Source: Blastomonas sp.
GTDB taxonomy: Bacteria > Pseudomonadota > Alphaproteobacteria > Sphingomonadales > Sphingomonadaceae
Length of the DNA stretch: 64,000 bases
Assembly (NCBI RefSeq): GCF_030373265.1
Contig: NZ_JAUCZC010000018.1
Location: 1-64,000, forward strand
Reading direction: 5' to 3'
Positions 19,016-28,391 of the stretch are shown piece after piece (within the stretch, counting starts at the first letter, position 1; every line of letters begins with the position of its first letter). The position numbers were made by a program, and so were the translations under genes. The notes under the pieces are model-generated. The model ran no database searches and was not told the origin of the DNA. It saw only the letters and a program-made list of their open reading frames with translations.

Positions 19016-19269
19016 TTTCTCTCTCCCTATCGTTACGAGGACGCTTGTGGAGGCAGTGCGGGATCGGAGCAAGCGACGAGTTGCGTTCTCAGCCATTTTA
19101 GAAGGCCTATCCGGTCGCGCTTAGTTGGCCAGTCGGGGAAGCACCGGACGTCAGGTATTGGCGAGCTCTGCCGTTTGACACCTTACGTCGTAACGGCAGG
19201 AAAGTCCCAATTTCAGACGTTCTTCAAACAGCATTTCGATGTTGACTGGATGTTCAAATTGCAATGCTA

Positions 19270-20202
19270 TCAAGCAATACCGATTTGAGATTGCAGATTG
19301 CCAATTCGTTCAGCGCAGATTGCATGGACAGCCCGCCCAAGCTCTTCGACACAAGCGCCAAGCCAGTTCAACTCCTCCTCGGTGATGCGATAGTGCTTTG
19401 AGTACCGGGCCTTTACATAAGCCTCCTTGAGCTTCTCGAACCGAGCGCGATCAACCCGCGTATCGCGGGGCCATGCGTCAACCAGCCGCATGTCGATCCG
19501 CTCCGCCTGGGTGCGAAGAAAACCCAAATTGTGGACGTGCGGAGTGTAGAACGTGCAGACCAGGAGAACACCGTGGTATAATGCCTCGGCAGTCTGATGA
19601 AATTCAAACGCGGCGTGTTTGAATAGCCCTTCCTGCACCGCGTACCTAGCAAGCTTGTCGCGGCCCATTGCGCTCGGAAACCACTCGTCAAAATACTCTC
19701 GTGCCATGGCCAGCGCCTGCTCAGGCGTCTTGGGCTTGGGCGTGTGCAGCTCCCGATCATCAGCTTCATGCAGCGCGATGCCGTCCTTTGCGACGTCCAT
19801 GAAAAAATAGCGCCCATGCGCCAGCCCGTCGTTCACCTCCTGAAGGGTATGCACAATAAAGTTCACTGGCGTGTGCAGCGTCCGATCGATGGTAAGCTCG
19901 CGGATCAACCGGTCTTCCAACTTCAGCCAGTAATCGACCCGCTCGGTGAGGCGCTTGTCATTGACGATGATCAGCAGATCGAAGTCCGAGCGATAGCCCT
20001 TGGCCGTGTGCGGCTCATCGACCCAGCCGCCGCGCGCATAGCTGCCATAGAGGATCAGCTTCTCGATCCGGCCCTTCTTCTTCCACTGGTGCGTGGCAAG
20101 CGCCAGGGCGTCTTCGAACTCTTCGAAGATGATCTGCTTCACGCGCTCAAGCTCGCGCTGCTTGTTGGCCGGAAGATGGTCGAGATCGGTTCGCATGGTC
20201 AT
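19270..20202 (-). CDS. Nucleotidyltransferase-HEPN fusion protein
   Basis: This protein of about 310 residues has an N-terminal minimal nucleotidyltransferase domain (KLILYGSYARGGWVDEP then SDFDLLIIVND, the GSxARG...DxD metal site). A C-terminal HEPN domain follows (EYFDEWF, FHQTAEALYHGVLLVCTFY, and ARYSKHYRI as the candidate catalytic R...H motif). In MntA/HepT-type systems these are separate toxin and antitoxin proteins, with the nucleotidyltransferase AMPylating the HEPN RNase; here both are in one chain. The start is placed at ATG 20202 (MTMRTDLDH), with 20196 as an alternative. It is the leftmost gene of the plasmid-like block. A defence or stability role is inferred. Confidence 0.82.
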   Translation of the reverse strand: MTMRTDLDHLPANKQRELERVKQIIFEEFEDALALATHQWKKKGRIEKLILYGSYARGGWVDEPHTAKGYRSDFDLLIIVNDKRLTERVDYWLKLEDRLIRELTIDRTLHTPVNFIVHTLQEVNDGLAHGRYFFMDVAKDGIALHEADDRELHTPKPKTPEQALAMAREYFDEWFPSAMGRDKLARYAVQEGLFKHAAFEFHQTAEALYHGVLLVCTFYTPHVHNLGFLRTQAERIDMRLVDAWPRDTRVDRARFEKLKEAYVKARYSKHYRITEEELNWLGACVEELGRAVHAICAERIGNLQSQIGIA

Positions 20203-20259
20203 CTCACTGTGTAAGTCTGATGGCATAATGGCAAGCAAAGTCAGGAGGAAAGCCGACCA

Positions 20260-21198
20260 TCACGGCGGCGGCGGCACCCGGAAATCCCAGACGGGAATGT
20301 TGAACGCGCGGGCCTTGTCAACGAGATTGTCCTGGATGCCGGTCCCAGAGAACACGACCAGTCCGACGGGCATTGCCTCGATCATGCGGTCGTTGCGCTT
20401 GAACGGTGCTGCCTTCTTGTGGCGGTTCCAGTCGGGCCGGAATGCGACCTGCGGCACTCCGCGGGTCTCGGCCCAGCAGGCAGCGGCGCGCTCGGCGCCG
20501 GTCGGGGTTGCGCCGTGAAGCAGAACCATGTCGGGATGGCGTGCATGGATGCGATCCAATGCTGCCCAGATATGCTGGTGATCGTTGCACGAAGGCCCGC
20601 CGCTGAACGCGACCCGGGTGCCCTGGGGAAGAAGAGCATTCGCCTTGTCGCGCAGGCGTTTGTCCATGAAGTCGCGGCTGTCGATCATCGATGCGGTGAG
20701 AGTGCGGTGGTTGATGCGTGAGCCAGTGCGCGGGGTCCAGGCCTTGCGCATATGGGTGCGGAACTGTTCGGCAGCGGTGTCGCGGAAGAATTCCATGGTG
20801 TCGCGGCGCTCGATCATCGAGATGCCTTCGGCGATCGTGCGCTCCAGTTCGACCGAACGAACCTCGCTGCCGTCCTGCTCGCGCTGAAGGCTGCGCTGAT
20901 CCTGTTCGTTGCGATCAAGTTCGATCTCGACCCGCTCGGCGGCGCGATGGAAGATGTTGACGAGGTTCCACAGCAGATTTTCAAGATCAGGCTCGATCCG
21001 CGTGTCGATCAGGCTGGCGATGAGGCCATCGAACATGTCGGCGACGGCTCCGCTGGCGAGACGTTCGTCGGGCAAGGGCCTGGGATCAGGTTCATCCTCG
21101 AACGGGCGATAGCCGTAAAGCTGCATTTCCTGGAGAAGCTGGGCACTTGCCCCGGTCTGTGGCTCATCTTGCGCGCCAAGGTCAGGATCGTGTGTCAT
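20260..21198 (-). CDS. DUF2493 / YspA cpYpsA-related SLOG domain protein
   Basis: This 312-residue protein starts at ATG 21198 (MTHDPDLGAQDEP) with AGGA upstream. The first 190 residues are mainly helical and acidic. The C-terminal about 110 residues form a Rossmann-like SLOG (DprA/LOG-related) fold: TRVAFSGGPSCNDHQHIWAALDRI, MVLLHGATPTGAERAAACWAETRGVP, then VGLVVFSGTGIQDNLVDKAR. SLOG proteins bind nucleotides or nucleic acid and are frequent on plasmids and ICEs, often in conflict systems. It is part of the island's accessory block and has a purine-rich leader similar to those before parB-like and ardC. Its precise role is unknown. Confidence 0.85.
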   Translation of the reverse strand: MTHDPDLGAQDEPQTGASAQLLQEMQLYGYRPFEDEPDPRPLPDERLASGAVADMFDGLIASLIDTRIEPDLENLLWNLVNIFHRAAERVEIELDRNEQDQRSLQREQDGSEVRSVELERTIAEGISMIERRDTMEFFRDTAAEQFRTHMRKAWTPRTGSRINHRTLTASMIDSRDFMDKRLRDKANALLPQGTRVAFSGGPSCNDHQHIWAALDRIHARHPDMVLLHGATPTGAERAAACWAETRGVPQVAFRPDWNRHKKAAPFKRNDRMIEAMPVGLVVFSGTGIQDNLVDKARAFNIPVWDFRVPPPP

Positions 21199-21528
21199 GT
21201 CGAATGGTCCTGTATGTTCCAAGCCGCGCCTCTCGCGGCCTTCGCAGCGACAAACAGCGACATCGGGGTGCAGACATGCACCGGCGCGCACCGCGCGCGG
21301 GCCGGAGCGCAGCGGAGGATGGCAAGGGACAGGCTATTTTGCCTCGCGATGCAAAGGGGCGCATGCCCCGGCGGAAAATAGCCTGGCCATGCCATTGCGT
21401 GTCTGCTCCCTGTGGCGCAGTCGCCACGAGCGAAGGCCAAAGGCGCAGCGTCCCTGCATGCGGGTCTGTGTCATCAGACCGATTCTCGACACTGGCGCAG
21501 GCACCCCGCCCGGTTTCGCAGCCGCCAT

Positions 21529-22575
21529 TCAACGGGGTTGCAGATACTCCGCCACATCGCAGCCCTTGAGCATCGATCCCAGTCTTGCCGCCAATGCGTC
21601 CACACCAGCTGCCATGAGATCGCTGTTGAAATCATCGCGCTCGGGTAACAACGCAATCGCCTCGATGTCTCTTTCTGCTGCGCGATCGGCCAGCTTCACA
21701 AAGGCCCCCTCGCCTGCGGGATCGTTGTCGCAGGCAACATACAGCCGTTTGAGCCCGGCGGGAAATTCGAGGGCAGCAAGGTGCGCGGCGGAAAGCGCCG
21801 CGATCATAGGCATGTTGGGCATCGCCTGCCGGAGCGAGAGCATGGTCTCGATCCCCTCGCCCGCTGCCATGACCGGACCTGCATTGCCGAAACGGACGCC
21901 ATGCCCCAGCAGATGGCCCATGGCACGCCGCGGCGTGGCGACCGATGCTTTGCCTGTCATGTCTGGATGCAACCAGGTGCGATGGACACCGGTAACCGCG
22001 CCGTCATCATAGGTGACGGCAGCAATCAGCGCGGGCCAGGCCGTGCAGACGTCTGAAGCGTCGTCCGCACCGGGCCGGTAGAAGCAACGGGGATGAAAAC
22101 GCAGCCATCTGCAATCGGAGATGTCGGCGATGCCGCGCCCTGCCAGATAAGCCGCAGCCGGGCTTCCACCGACGGGCAGAGATCTGGCCCAAAGCCGCCG
22201 CGCCGCCTCAGGCGTACCGGCATTCGTTCTGGTGCGCCTGGTCCTGCCCGATGGATGTCCAAGTTCCAGCGGCAGGCTCAGAAATCGCCGCGCTTCCATA
22301 AGCGTATCGCTGAATGCCGAATGTCCGCATGAAGCAGCGATGATATCGAGCAGGTCGCCATGCTCGCCGCTCGCGGCATCGGACCATTTGCCGACCGACC
22401 CGCGACCTTCACGCGGACCTGTAAGCCGGACATAGAGACTGCGACCGGGTGAGTTGCGGACGTCACCGACCATCCAGTAATGCCCCTCACGGCGACCGCT
22501 GGAGAGATAGTGGCGGCACACCGCCTCGGCATTTTCACCGAGGCGGCGTGCGATATCGGAGGGGGAATCGATCAT
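21529..22575 (-). CDS. Toprim domain protein, DNA-primase-like
   Basis: This 348-residue protein starts at ATG 22575 (MIDSPSDIARRLGENAEAVC) with AAGGAG eight bases upstream; the track start at 23001 runs through the upstream helicase gene. The N-terminal half resembles the primase-associated domain of plasmid/phage proteins (DLLDIIAASCGHSAFSDTLMEARRFLSLP). The C-terminal Toprim fold has VMAAGEGIETMLSLRQAMP carrying the catalytic Glu and KRLYVACDNDPAGEGAF carrying the DxD pair. It follows the strawberry-notch gene by 11 bp and is probably cotranscribed. Members occur on plasmids and ICEs and may prime element replication; no replicative helicase is adjacent. Confidence 0.86.
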   Translation of the reverse strand: MIDSPSDIARRLGENAEAVCRHYLSSGRREGHYWMVGDVRNSPGRSLYVRLTGPREGRGSVGKWSDAASGEHGDLLDIIAASCGHSAFSDTLMEARRFLSLPLELGHPSGRTRRTRTNAGTPEAARRLWARSLPVGGSPAAAYLAGRGIADISDCRWLRFHPRCFYRPGADDASDVCTAWPALIAAVTYDDGAVTGVHRTWLHPDMTGKASVATPRRAMGHLLGHGVRFGNAGPVMAAGEGIETMLSLRQAMPNMPMIAALSAAHLAALEFPAGLKRLYVACDNDPAGEGAFVKLADRAAERDIEAIALLPERDDFNSDLMAAGVDALAARLGSMLKGCDVAEYLQPR

Positions 22576-22586
22576 GCGGGGCTCCT

Positions 22587-25500
22587 TCAGGCGGCCTTGC
22601 GATCCTGCACCCGCACAATCGGAAACCGATCGACGAGCGCAGCGAACACATCGGCGCCAGCAGCCCCTGCCGGCACGTAGAACTTCAGTTTCCACGAGAC
22701 GATCTCCGAGATCAAGCCCATCGCTTTCAGCCGCTCGACGCCCAGATCGTTGAAACCGGACAGCTCGATCCGCCAGTCGTTCATCGCGCGCACCCGGCGC
22801 AATGTCTGGCCCTCGGCGATCTCCAGCGCGATGGTGCCTGCACCCAGCATCCGCCATGCCTCGGAAACATCCAGCCGCACAGGGCCCTTGCCTGTCACAC
22901 TCGCAGCCCAGGCAGGCGACACCTTGCGCCCGATGATCCGTTCGCCTGCATCGCTTTGCAGCCGGTAAACGCGCGTCGATTCCTTGGGCAGCCGCTTCCA
23001 AATCGGCAGCAACAGCCCGGCAACAATGTGAAGGGTGGATGTTTCGAATTCGGGAAGTTCGCCCAGCTCCGCATTCCAGGCCGCCTCAAACGCCTGCACG
23101 GTGGCTGGCTGCCAGTGCGAATGCTCAAAATCCTCGGCGAGCACCCGCATCTTCTCGAGCGGCCGCTGGAGGGCAAAGCGCCGATGGACGCTGCCATCGT
23201 CATCGATGAGGCTGCGCATGCGGAGCTTCACCGCCGCGCGCCCGGAGCGCGCGTTGACAAACAGGTCGCCGCCGCGCGCCTGAACCAGGTCCAGCGCGTC
23301 GGCGAGCAGAAGCGGCGCAATCCGGTCTTTCCGCTCGATGGTCAGGAGCTGGGTCTGCGCGGCTGTTCCCGGATGCACATAGATCGTCTGACGCCCCGCC
23401 ACCGTAAAGCTCTCGGCCCTCAGGGTTTCCAGACCCATCTCGAACGTGCCCGATGCTACTGCGCCCTCGATGCGGCTGGCAAGCAGGCCTTCGAACGTCT
23501 CGAACAGGATGTTCTGCAAATCGATCGTCAGCGCGAGCATCCGGTTGAGAAAGGTGGTGATCGGCGGCAGTTCGTCCTTGAGTCCGCCTTCGTCCATGAT
23601 CGTCAGGCCGGTCGCCGCCTCGAATGCGAGCAGCGAGCAGCCCTCGGTTTTGCCATCGACAAGCAGCCGGTAGAGCTGACGAAGCGCATCACGCGCATAA
23701 GCCGATTCCAGATTATCTTCTGGCCGGAACATGTTCTGGCCGCCCGTCTGGCGTTGGCCGCGGGTGATCGCGCCCAGGGTGTCGAGCCTGCGGGCAATGG
23801 TCGAGATGAAGCGCTTCTGCGCCATCACGTCTGTCGTCACCGGACGGAACAGCGGCGGCTGCTTTTGATTGGTGCGGTTGGTGCGACCGAACCCCTGGAT
23901 CGCGCTGTCTGCTTTCCAGCCCGGTTCCAGCAGATAATGGATGCGTCGGCGCTGATTCCTGACGCCCAGATCAGCGTGATAGGACCGGCCTGTCCCGCCG
24001 GCTTCCGAAAAGACCAGAATGCGTTTCTCATCGTCCATGAATGCCCGTGTTTCGGCAAGGTTGGCACTGGCGGGCCGGTTCTGGACCGCAAAGCGCAATG
24101 ATCCGTCCTCGCTCCTGACCGGCACGATCCGCCGCGAGCGCCCGGTGACCTCGGCAACCGCATCGGCACCAAAATGCTGGACGATCTGGTCGAGCGCGCC
24201 AGGCACGGGTTCCAGCGAAGCAAGCTTTTCGATCATCGCATCGCGGCGGCGGCAGGACTCGCGGTTGAAAACCGGATTGCCGTCAGCGTCGAACACTGCG
24301 CGCGATGCGAGATTGTCCTCACTGTCGGTGAACGGTTCGTGGAGCTGGACCGGAAAGCTGTGCGCGAGATAGTCGAGCACATATTCGCGCGGCGTGATGT
24401 CGACCGACACATCGCCCCATTCCTGCGTGGGGATGTCGGCAAGGCGGCGCTCCTGCAACGCCTCGCCTGTCGAGACGATCTGCACCACGGCGGCATTGCC
24501 TGCCTCGAGGTCGCGCGCGATGCTCGCGATCATGGCAGGCGTCTGCATGGCGGTGATCAGATGGTTGAAGAAGCGCTGCTTGGTGCTCTCGAACGCCGAA
24601 CGCGCCGCCGACTTTGCCTGCGGGTTGAGCGTGCCGTGCAGACTGCTCGTTACCCCTGCGGCCTCCATCGCCGCATCCAGATTGTTGTGGATGATCTGGA
24701 ATGCACCGGCATAGCTGTCATAGATGCGCCGCTGCTCGTCGGTCAGTTGATGCTCGAGCAGCTCATATTCGACCCCGTCGAACGAGAGCGAACGGGCAGC
24801 GTAGAGGCCCAGTGCCTTGAGGTCGCGTGCCAGAACCTCCATCGCCGCGACACCGCCCTCCTCGATCGCAGCGACGAACTCGCTGCGCGACGCGAACGGA
24901 AAATCGGTGCCGCCCCACAGGCCCAGACGCTGCGCATAAGCCAGGTTCTGGACGGTCGTCGCGCCGGTCGCCGACACATAGACGATGCGCGCATCGGGTA
25001 GCGCGTGCTGGAGGCGAAGACCGGCTTGGCCCTGTTGCGATGGCTTCTGCTCGCCGCGCGCTCCCTTGCCTCCGGCGGCATTGGCCATGGCATGGGCTTC
25101 GTCGAAGATGATCACGCCGTTAAAATCCCGGCCGAGCCATTCGACGATCTGCTCGACCCGGCTGGCCTTTCCGCCGCGCGCCTGGCTGCGCAGCGTGGCA
25201 TAGGTGGCGAATAGAATGCCTTCGGCCAGCCTTATTGGCGTGCCCTGCCTGAAGCGCGAAAGCGGCGTCACCTGAAGCCGCTCCTGACCAAGCGCCGCCC
25301 AATCTCGCTGCGCATCTTCGAGCAGGCGATCGGAGACTGACAGCCAAACCGCACGACGGCGCCCCTTAAGCCAGTTATCAAGAATGATCCCCGCGACCTG
25401 CCGCCCCTTGCCCGCACCGGTGCCGTCGCCCAGGAACCAGCCCCGCCGGAACCGGATGACGCCTTCGATGTCGTCGCTCGCCGCCGAAACCGTATCCCAT

Positions 25501-26929
25501 GGTCGTCGACAGCCCACGCGCCCGAGAGATGTTCGGAATGGGCCTCGCCTGCATAAATCACGGATTCGAGCTGGGCGTCGGACAATGTTCCATCCTCCAC
25601 CAGGCGCATCGACAGATTAGGGCGATAGAAGGGCCTGGGAGGCGCAACCGAGGCCATCGCTGCGGACTGGACCAGAGCGGTCGGATGCGGGCGCGCGCCG
25701 TCGATGCAAAGCGATTGCAATGAATAGGGCTCGTAGATCGTATCGCCGAGCCTGCCTTCGGGCGACTGCCATTCGCGCGTCGAATAGACCAGTTCGCCTT
25801 GGTCGTCGCCGACCGGGCCGCCAGCTTCGGACGACCCAACCGGCAACCTTGCCGGGCCGCGCGAATGGCTGGAGATAGCGATCGGAATTGGCGATGCAAC
25901 TGCTGACCGCGGCGGGGACGGGTCTGGCCGCTCCGGCAGGTCGGTCTCGACCCATTGCAGCAAAGTAGCAAGGTCGGATGCCTCACCGCGACGTTCCAGC
26001 AGCGCAGTTCCGCCTGCATGCGGCACCTTGTCGAACACCAGGAGCCGCGTGGGCATGGTTGTTCCATGTTTGGCATAGACCCGCCCTGAGATCGCCGCCG
26101 AGAAGCGAAGCGCGGCTGTCTGCTGAAGTGCACCGAATGCATCGCGCCAAGCGGCCGCTTCGGGCGAACAGTTCGCCCCGACGATCGCGACAAGTCGTCC
26201 GCCATCGCGAAGACGTGCCAGCGCTGAGGCGAGATGCCGCAATGCTGCATCGCGCATGGGACGCTCGACGCCGGCCACCGCCGAAAACGGCGGGTTCATG
26301 AGCACGACATCGGGCCGGATCGCACCGTCCAGCCGGTCGTCGATCGAGGCGGCATCATGCCGGGTCACGGACAGGCCCGGAAACAGATGGGCAAGAAACT
26401 CGGCCCTGCCGCAATCGAGCTCGTTGAGCACGACCGTTGCACCTGCAAGCTCGGCGTGGATCGCGAGCATGCCTGTACCGGCCGATGGCTCCAGGACCCT
26501 ATCGTCCGCGCGCATGCACGCTGCCTGCGCAGCAACATAGGCCAGCGGCAATGGGGTCGAGAATTGCTGGAGAGACTGGCCGGACTGCGAACGGCGTGTG
26601 TGCGTCGGGATGCGCCGCGCAATGCGCTCCCACATCGCGAGGCACTGCTGCGAGGAACCCGCTCGCGTCATAAGCGCGCGGCCGTACGCGCGGAGCAACA
26701 GGACCTGCGATCCCTCGCAGGCGTCATAGGCCGCTTTCCAGTCCCAGGCACCCTCGGCATCGCTCGCCCCAAAAGCCGCCGCCATGGCGGTGCGCAACTG
26801 GCCCGTGTCGAAAAGCTGACCTGCCTCGAGCAGCGGCAGGATGTTTTGAGCGGCAGCATAAAGGCACGCAGCGGTTTCGGGGTGTCGCAGCGCGGCGCCC
26901 TGCGCCGCGTGGGAAGGAATGAATGTCAT
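22587..26929 (-). pseudogene. Strawberry-notch family methyltransferase-helicase protein, frameshifted
   Basis: Two long overlapping ORFs in different frames (25268-26929 and 22587-25517) together make one protein of about 1,440 residues. The first half has a Rossmann methylase-like domain (DRVLEPSAGTGMLAIHAELAG and DVVLMNPPFSA, an NPPF motif) and ends in ESVIYAGEAHSEHLSGAWAVDD. The second half continues with WDTVSAASDDIEGVIRFRRGWFLGDGTGAGKGRQVAG (Walker A), VIIFDEAHAMAN (Walker B/DEAH), YVSATGATT and a helicase C-domain (FSEAGGTGRSYHADLG, QGFGRTNRTNQ). The frames join near 25,498, where one base appears missing between the Asp-Asp and Trp-Asp codons. ATG 26929 has AGGA upstream. Both halves are otherwise clean, so the lesion is recent or a sequencing error. 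The family is common on alphaproteobacterial plasmids and ICEs. Confidence 0.85.
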
Positions 26930-27020
26930 GGCTGGATCCTCAGGAGAGCGGGAAAGAGCGAGCCGCGCGGCGCTCTCTCCCGGCCCCGCGGCCCGCCCGT
27001 TCCGGTCCCGTCTCTCCCTC

Positions 27021-27827
27021 TCAATCCAGCGGCTTGTGCCTGGCGGTATGGATCACGAACCCGTGCCTGCCAGTGGCATATTCGCTGCCTGGGATCAGGA
27101 AGCTGCGGGTATGAGCATTTTCCTGATGTCCCCCGATCGTGGCCGTGCCGACGACATCGCCCGGATATGCCGGAGACCGTGCCGCAGAAATCACGATCCA
27201 GTCAGCTGCATGATCCCGTGCAAAACCCTCGCGGTCGCGCGTGAAGGATTCCGACCGACCAAGTTGCCGACCATGCACAGCCTCCCATGCATCCGGCATC
27301 CAGTCGCGCAGGATCTTCTCCGCAGAGCGCTTCTCCTTGTCGGTAAAAATGTCGGGATAGGCTGTTGCGACCCGGGCCCAGTCACCGTCTTCCTCGTACC
27401 ACCCGTTGGGCAGCCGCAGCACCGGGTGCATGGCGCCATTGCGTTTGGCGTCGAGATGGAACCCGCCGTGGCTGGCGGTCTCGTGGCAGACAATGCTTTC
27501 GGCATAGCGCGTTGCACACTGCGATGGTCCCCAGGGCGTGGATACGGGCTGATGGATCGTCGTCCGGCCCAAAGCACTGCGTTGACGCAAATGCAGCAGG
27601 CATTCTCCGACATGGGCACGAAAGCCGGCTTCGTCTGCAACCTGCCCATCGGAACTCAAGCCATCAGACGCCGACCAATCGCAAATTGGTTTCGAGCCGG
27701 GCAATGCGGTCGCCACACGATTTCCCTGACCATCTCGGGCCGGGATTGCGATCAGCGCGAGATAGTCGATTCGCGCTGCCATCAGGCCATCGGTTGTTGT
27801 GCGGTATTCGGCTTTGATGCTGGTCAT
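27021..27827 (-). CDS. DUF7007-type conserved island protein
   Basis: This 268-residue protein contains the recognisable segment TPWGPSQCATRYAESIVCHETASHGGFHL (about residues 97-125), typical of the DUF7007 family on alphaproteobacterial mobile elements. Conserved PNGWYEEDGDWARVATAYPDIF follows. No transmembrane segment or signal is visible. The ATG overlaps the stop of the preceding 158-residue gene (ATGA), so they are coupled. It is upstream of, and 91 bp from, the strawberry-notch start. The biochemical function is unknown; recurrent pairing with ParB-like and antirestriction genes suggests element maintenance. Confidence 0.75.
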   Translation of the reverse strand: MTSIKAEYRTTTDGLMAARIDYLALIAIPARDGQGNRVATALPGSKPICDWSASDGLSSDGQVADEAGFRAHVGECLLHLRQRSALGRTTIHQPVSTPWGPSQCATRYAESIVCHETASHGGFHLDAKRNGAMHPVLRLPNGWYEEDGDWARVATAYPDIFTDKEKRSAEKILRDWMPDAWEAVHGRQLGRSESFTRDREGFARDHAADWIVISAARSPAYPGDVVGTATIGGHQENAHTRSFLIPGSEYATGRHGFVIHTARHKPLD

Positions 27828-28300
27828 GCCGCCATCCCCCGCAAGAGGGGACGATTGGCAACGTCAGGATCGACGATCATGTCGATGCGCGCGCCATGGT
27901 AACGATGCCGGGTCAACCACGATTGTGCCGCCGCCTCATCTTCCGCAAGATGCTGAAGTTCATCGCCCTCGCCAATAGCCGTGAGGATACGTGCCATGCC
28001 GAAGCGCGGTCGTTCGATGATCTCGAACTGAAGCTGGCTTGTCGTGGAATAAATACGGCGCAGGACGATGACTGGCACTCCTGAACTTGCATACGTCGCG
28101 ATGTGAAGGCCAAACGTCGGAGGTGAGGACCAGGTCCCGTTTTTGCTTCCGGGGCTCCATTGAACGAGCGTCCCGGTCCCGTTGTCTTCTTCCCACGCTC
28201 GAACCTTGCGCGTGAAGCGATCGGGCGGCCGCGGTTCGCCGTTACAGACGCGGATTTTGGCGCCCAGCGGGGCATGGCGGTAGATGTCTAAGGCTGACAT
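27824..28300 (-). CDS. Conserved hypothetical island protein
   Basis: This 158-residue protein has no recognised motif. It is basic at the N-terminus (RPPDRFTRKVRAWEEDNGTGTLVQW) and contains a possible compact beta-domain (FGLHIATYASSGVPVIVLRRIYSTTSQLQFEI). No signal peptide or membrane span is seen. The ATG at 28300 follows an AGGAG-like stretch (CAGGAGAATTCCAA). It is translationally coupled to the DUF7007 gene by a 4-base overlap, so the two likely work together. A strong terminator-like hairpin separates it from the ParB-like gene upstream, making it the first gene of a new unit. Confidence 0.65.
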   Translation of the reverse strand: MSALDIYRHAPLGAKIRVCNGEPRPPDRFTRKVRAWEEDNGTGTLVQWSPGSKNGTWSSPPTFGLHIATYASSGVPVIVLRRIYSTTSQLQFEIIERPRFGMARILTAIGEGDELQHLAEDEAAAQSWLTRHRYHGARIDMIVDPDVANRPLLRGMAA

Positions 28301-28322
28301 TTGGAATTCTCCTGAAAAAGGG

Positions 28323-28348
28323 AAAGCCCGGCGCGGTGGCCGGGCTTT
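28323..28348 (-). terminator. Rho-independent terminator after the ParB-like gene
   Basis: A perfect 10-bp inverted repeat (AAAGCCCGGC / GCCGGGCTTT) with a 6-base loop is followed on the minus strand by CCCTTTTTC. It sits 44 bp beyond the ParB-like stop codon and before the next minus-strand gene. Confidence 0.8.
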
Positions 28349-28391
28349 CGGGAGGTGAAGGGATTGATCAGCCGCTCAGCGCGGCCCGGTA

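Noticed and set aside
22449-24101. 550-residue plus-strand ORF
   Set aside because: It lies antisense to the helicase half of the strawberry-notch gene, which has clear Walker and helicase motifs.
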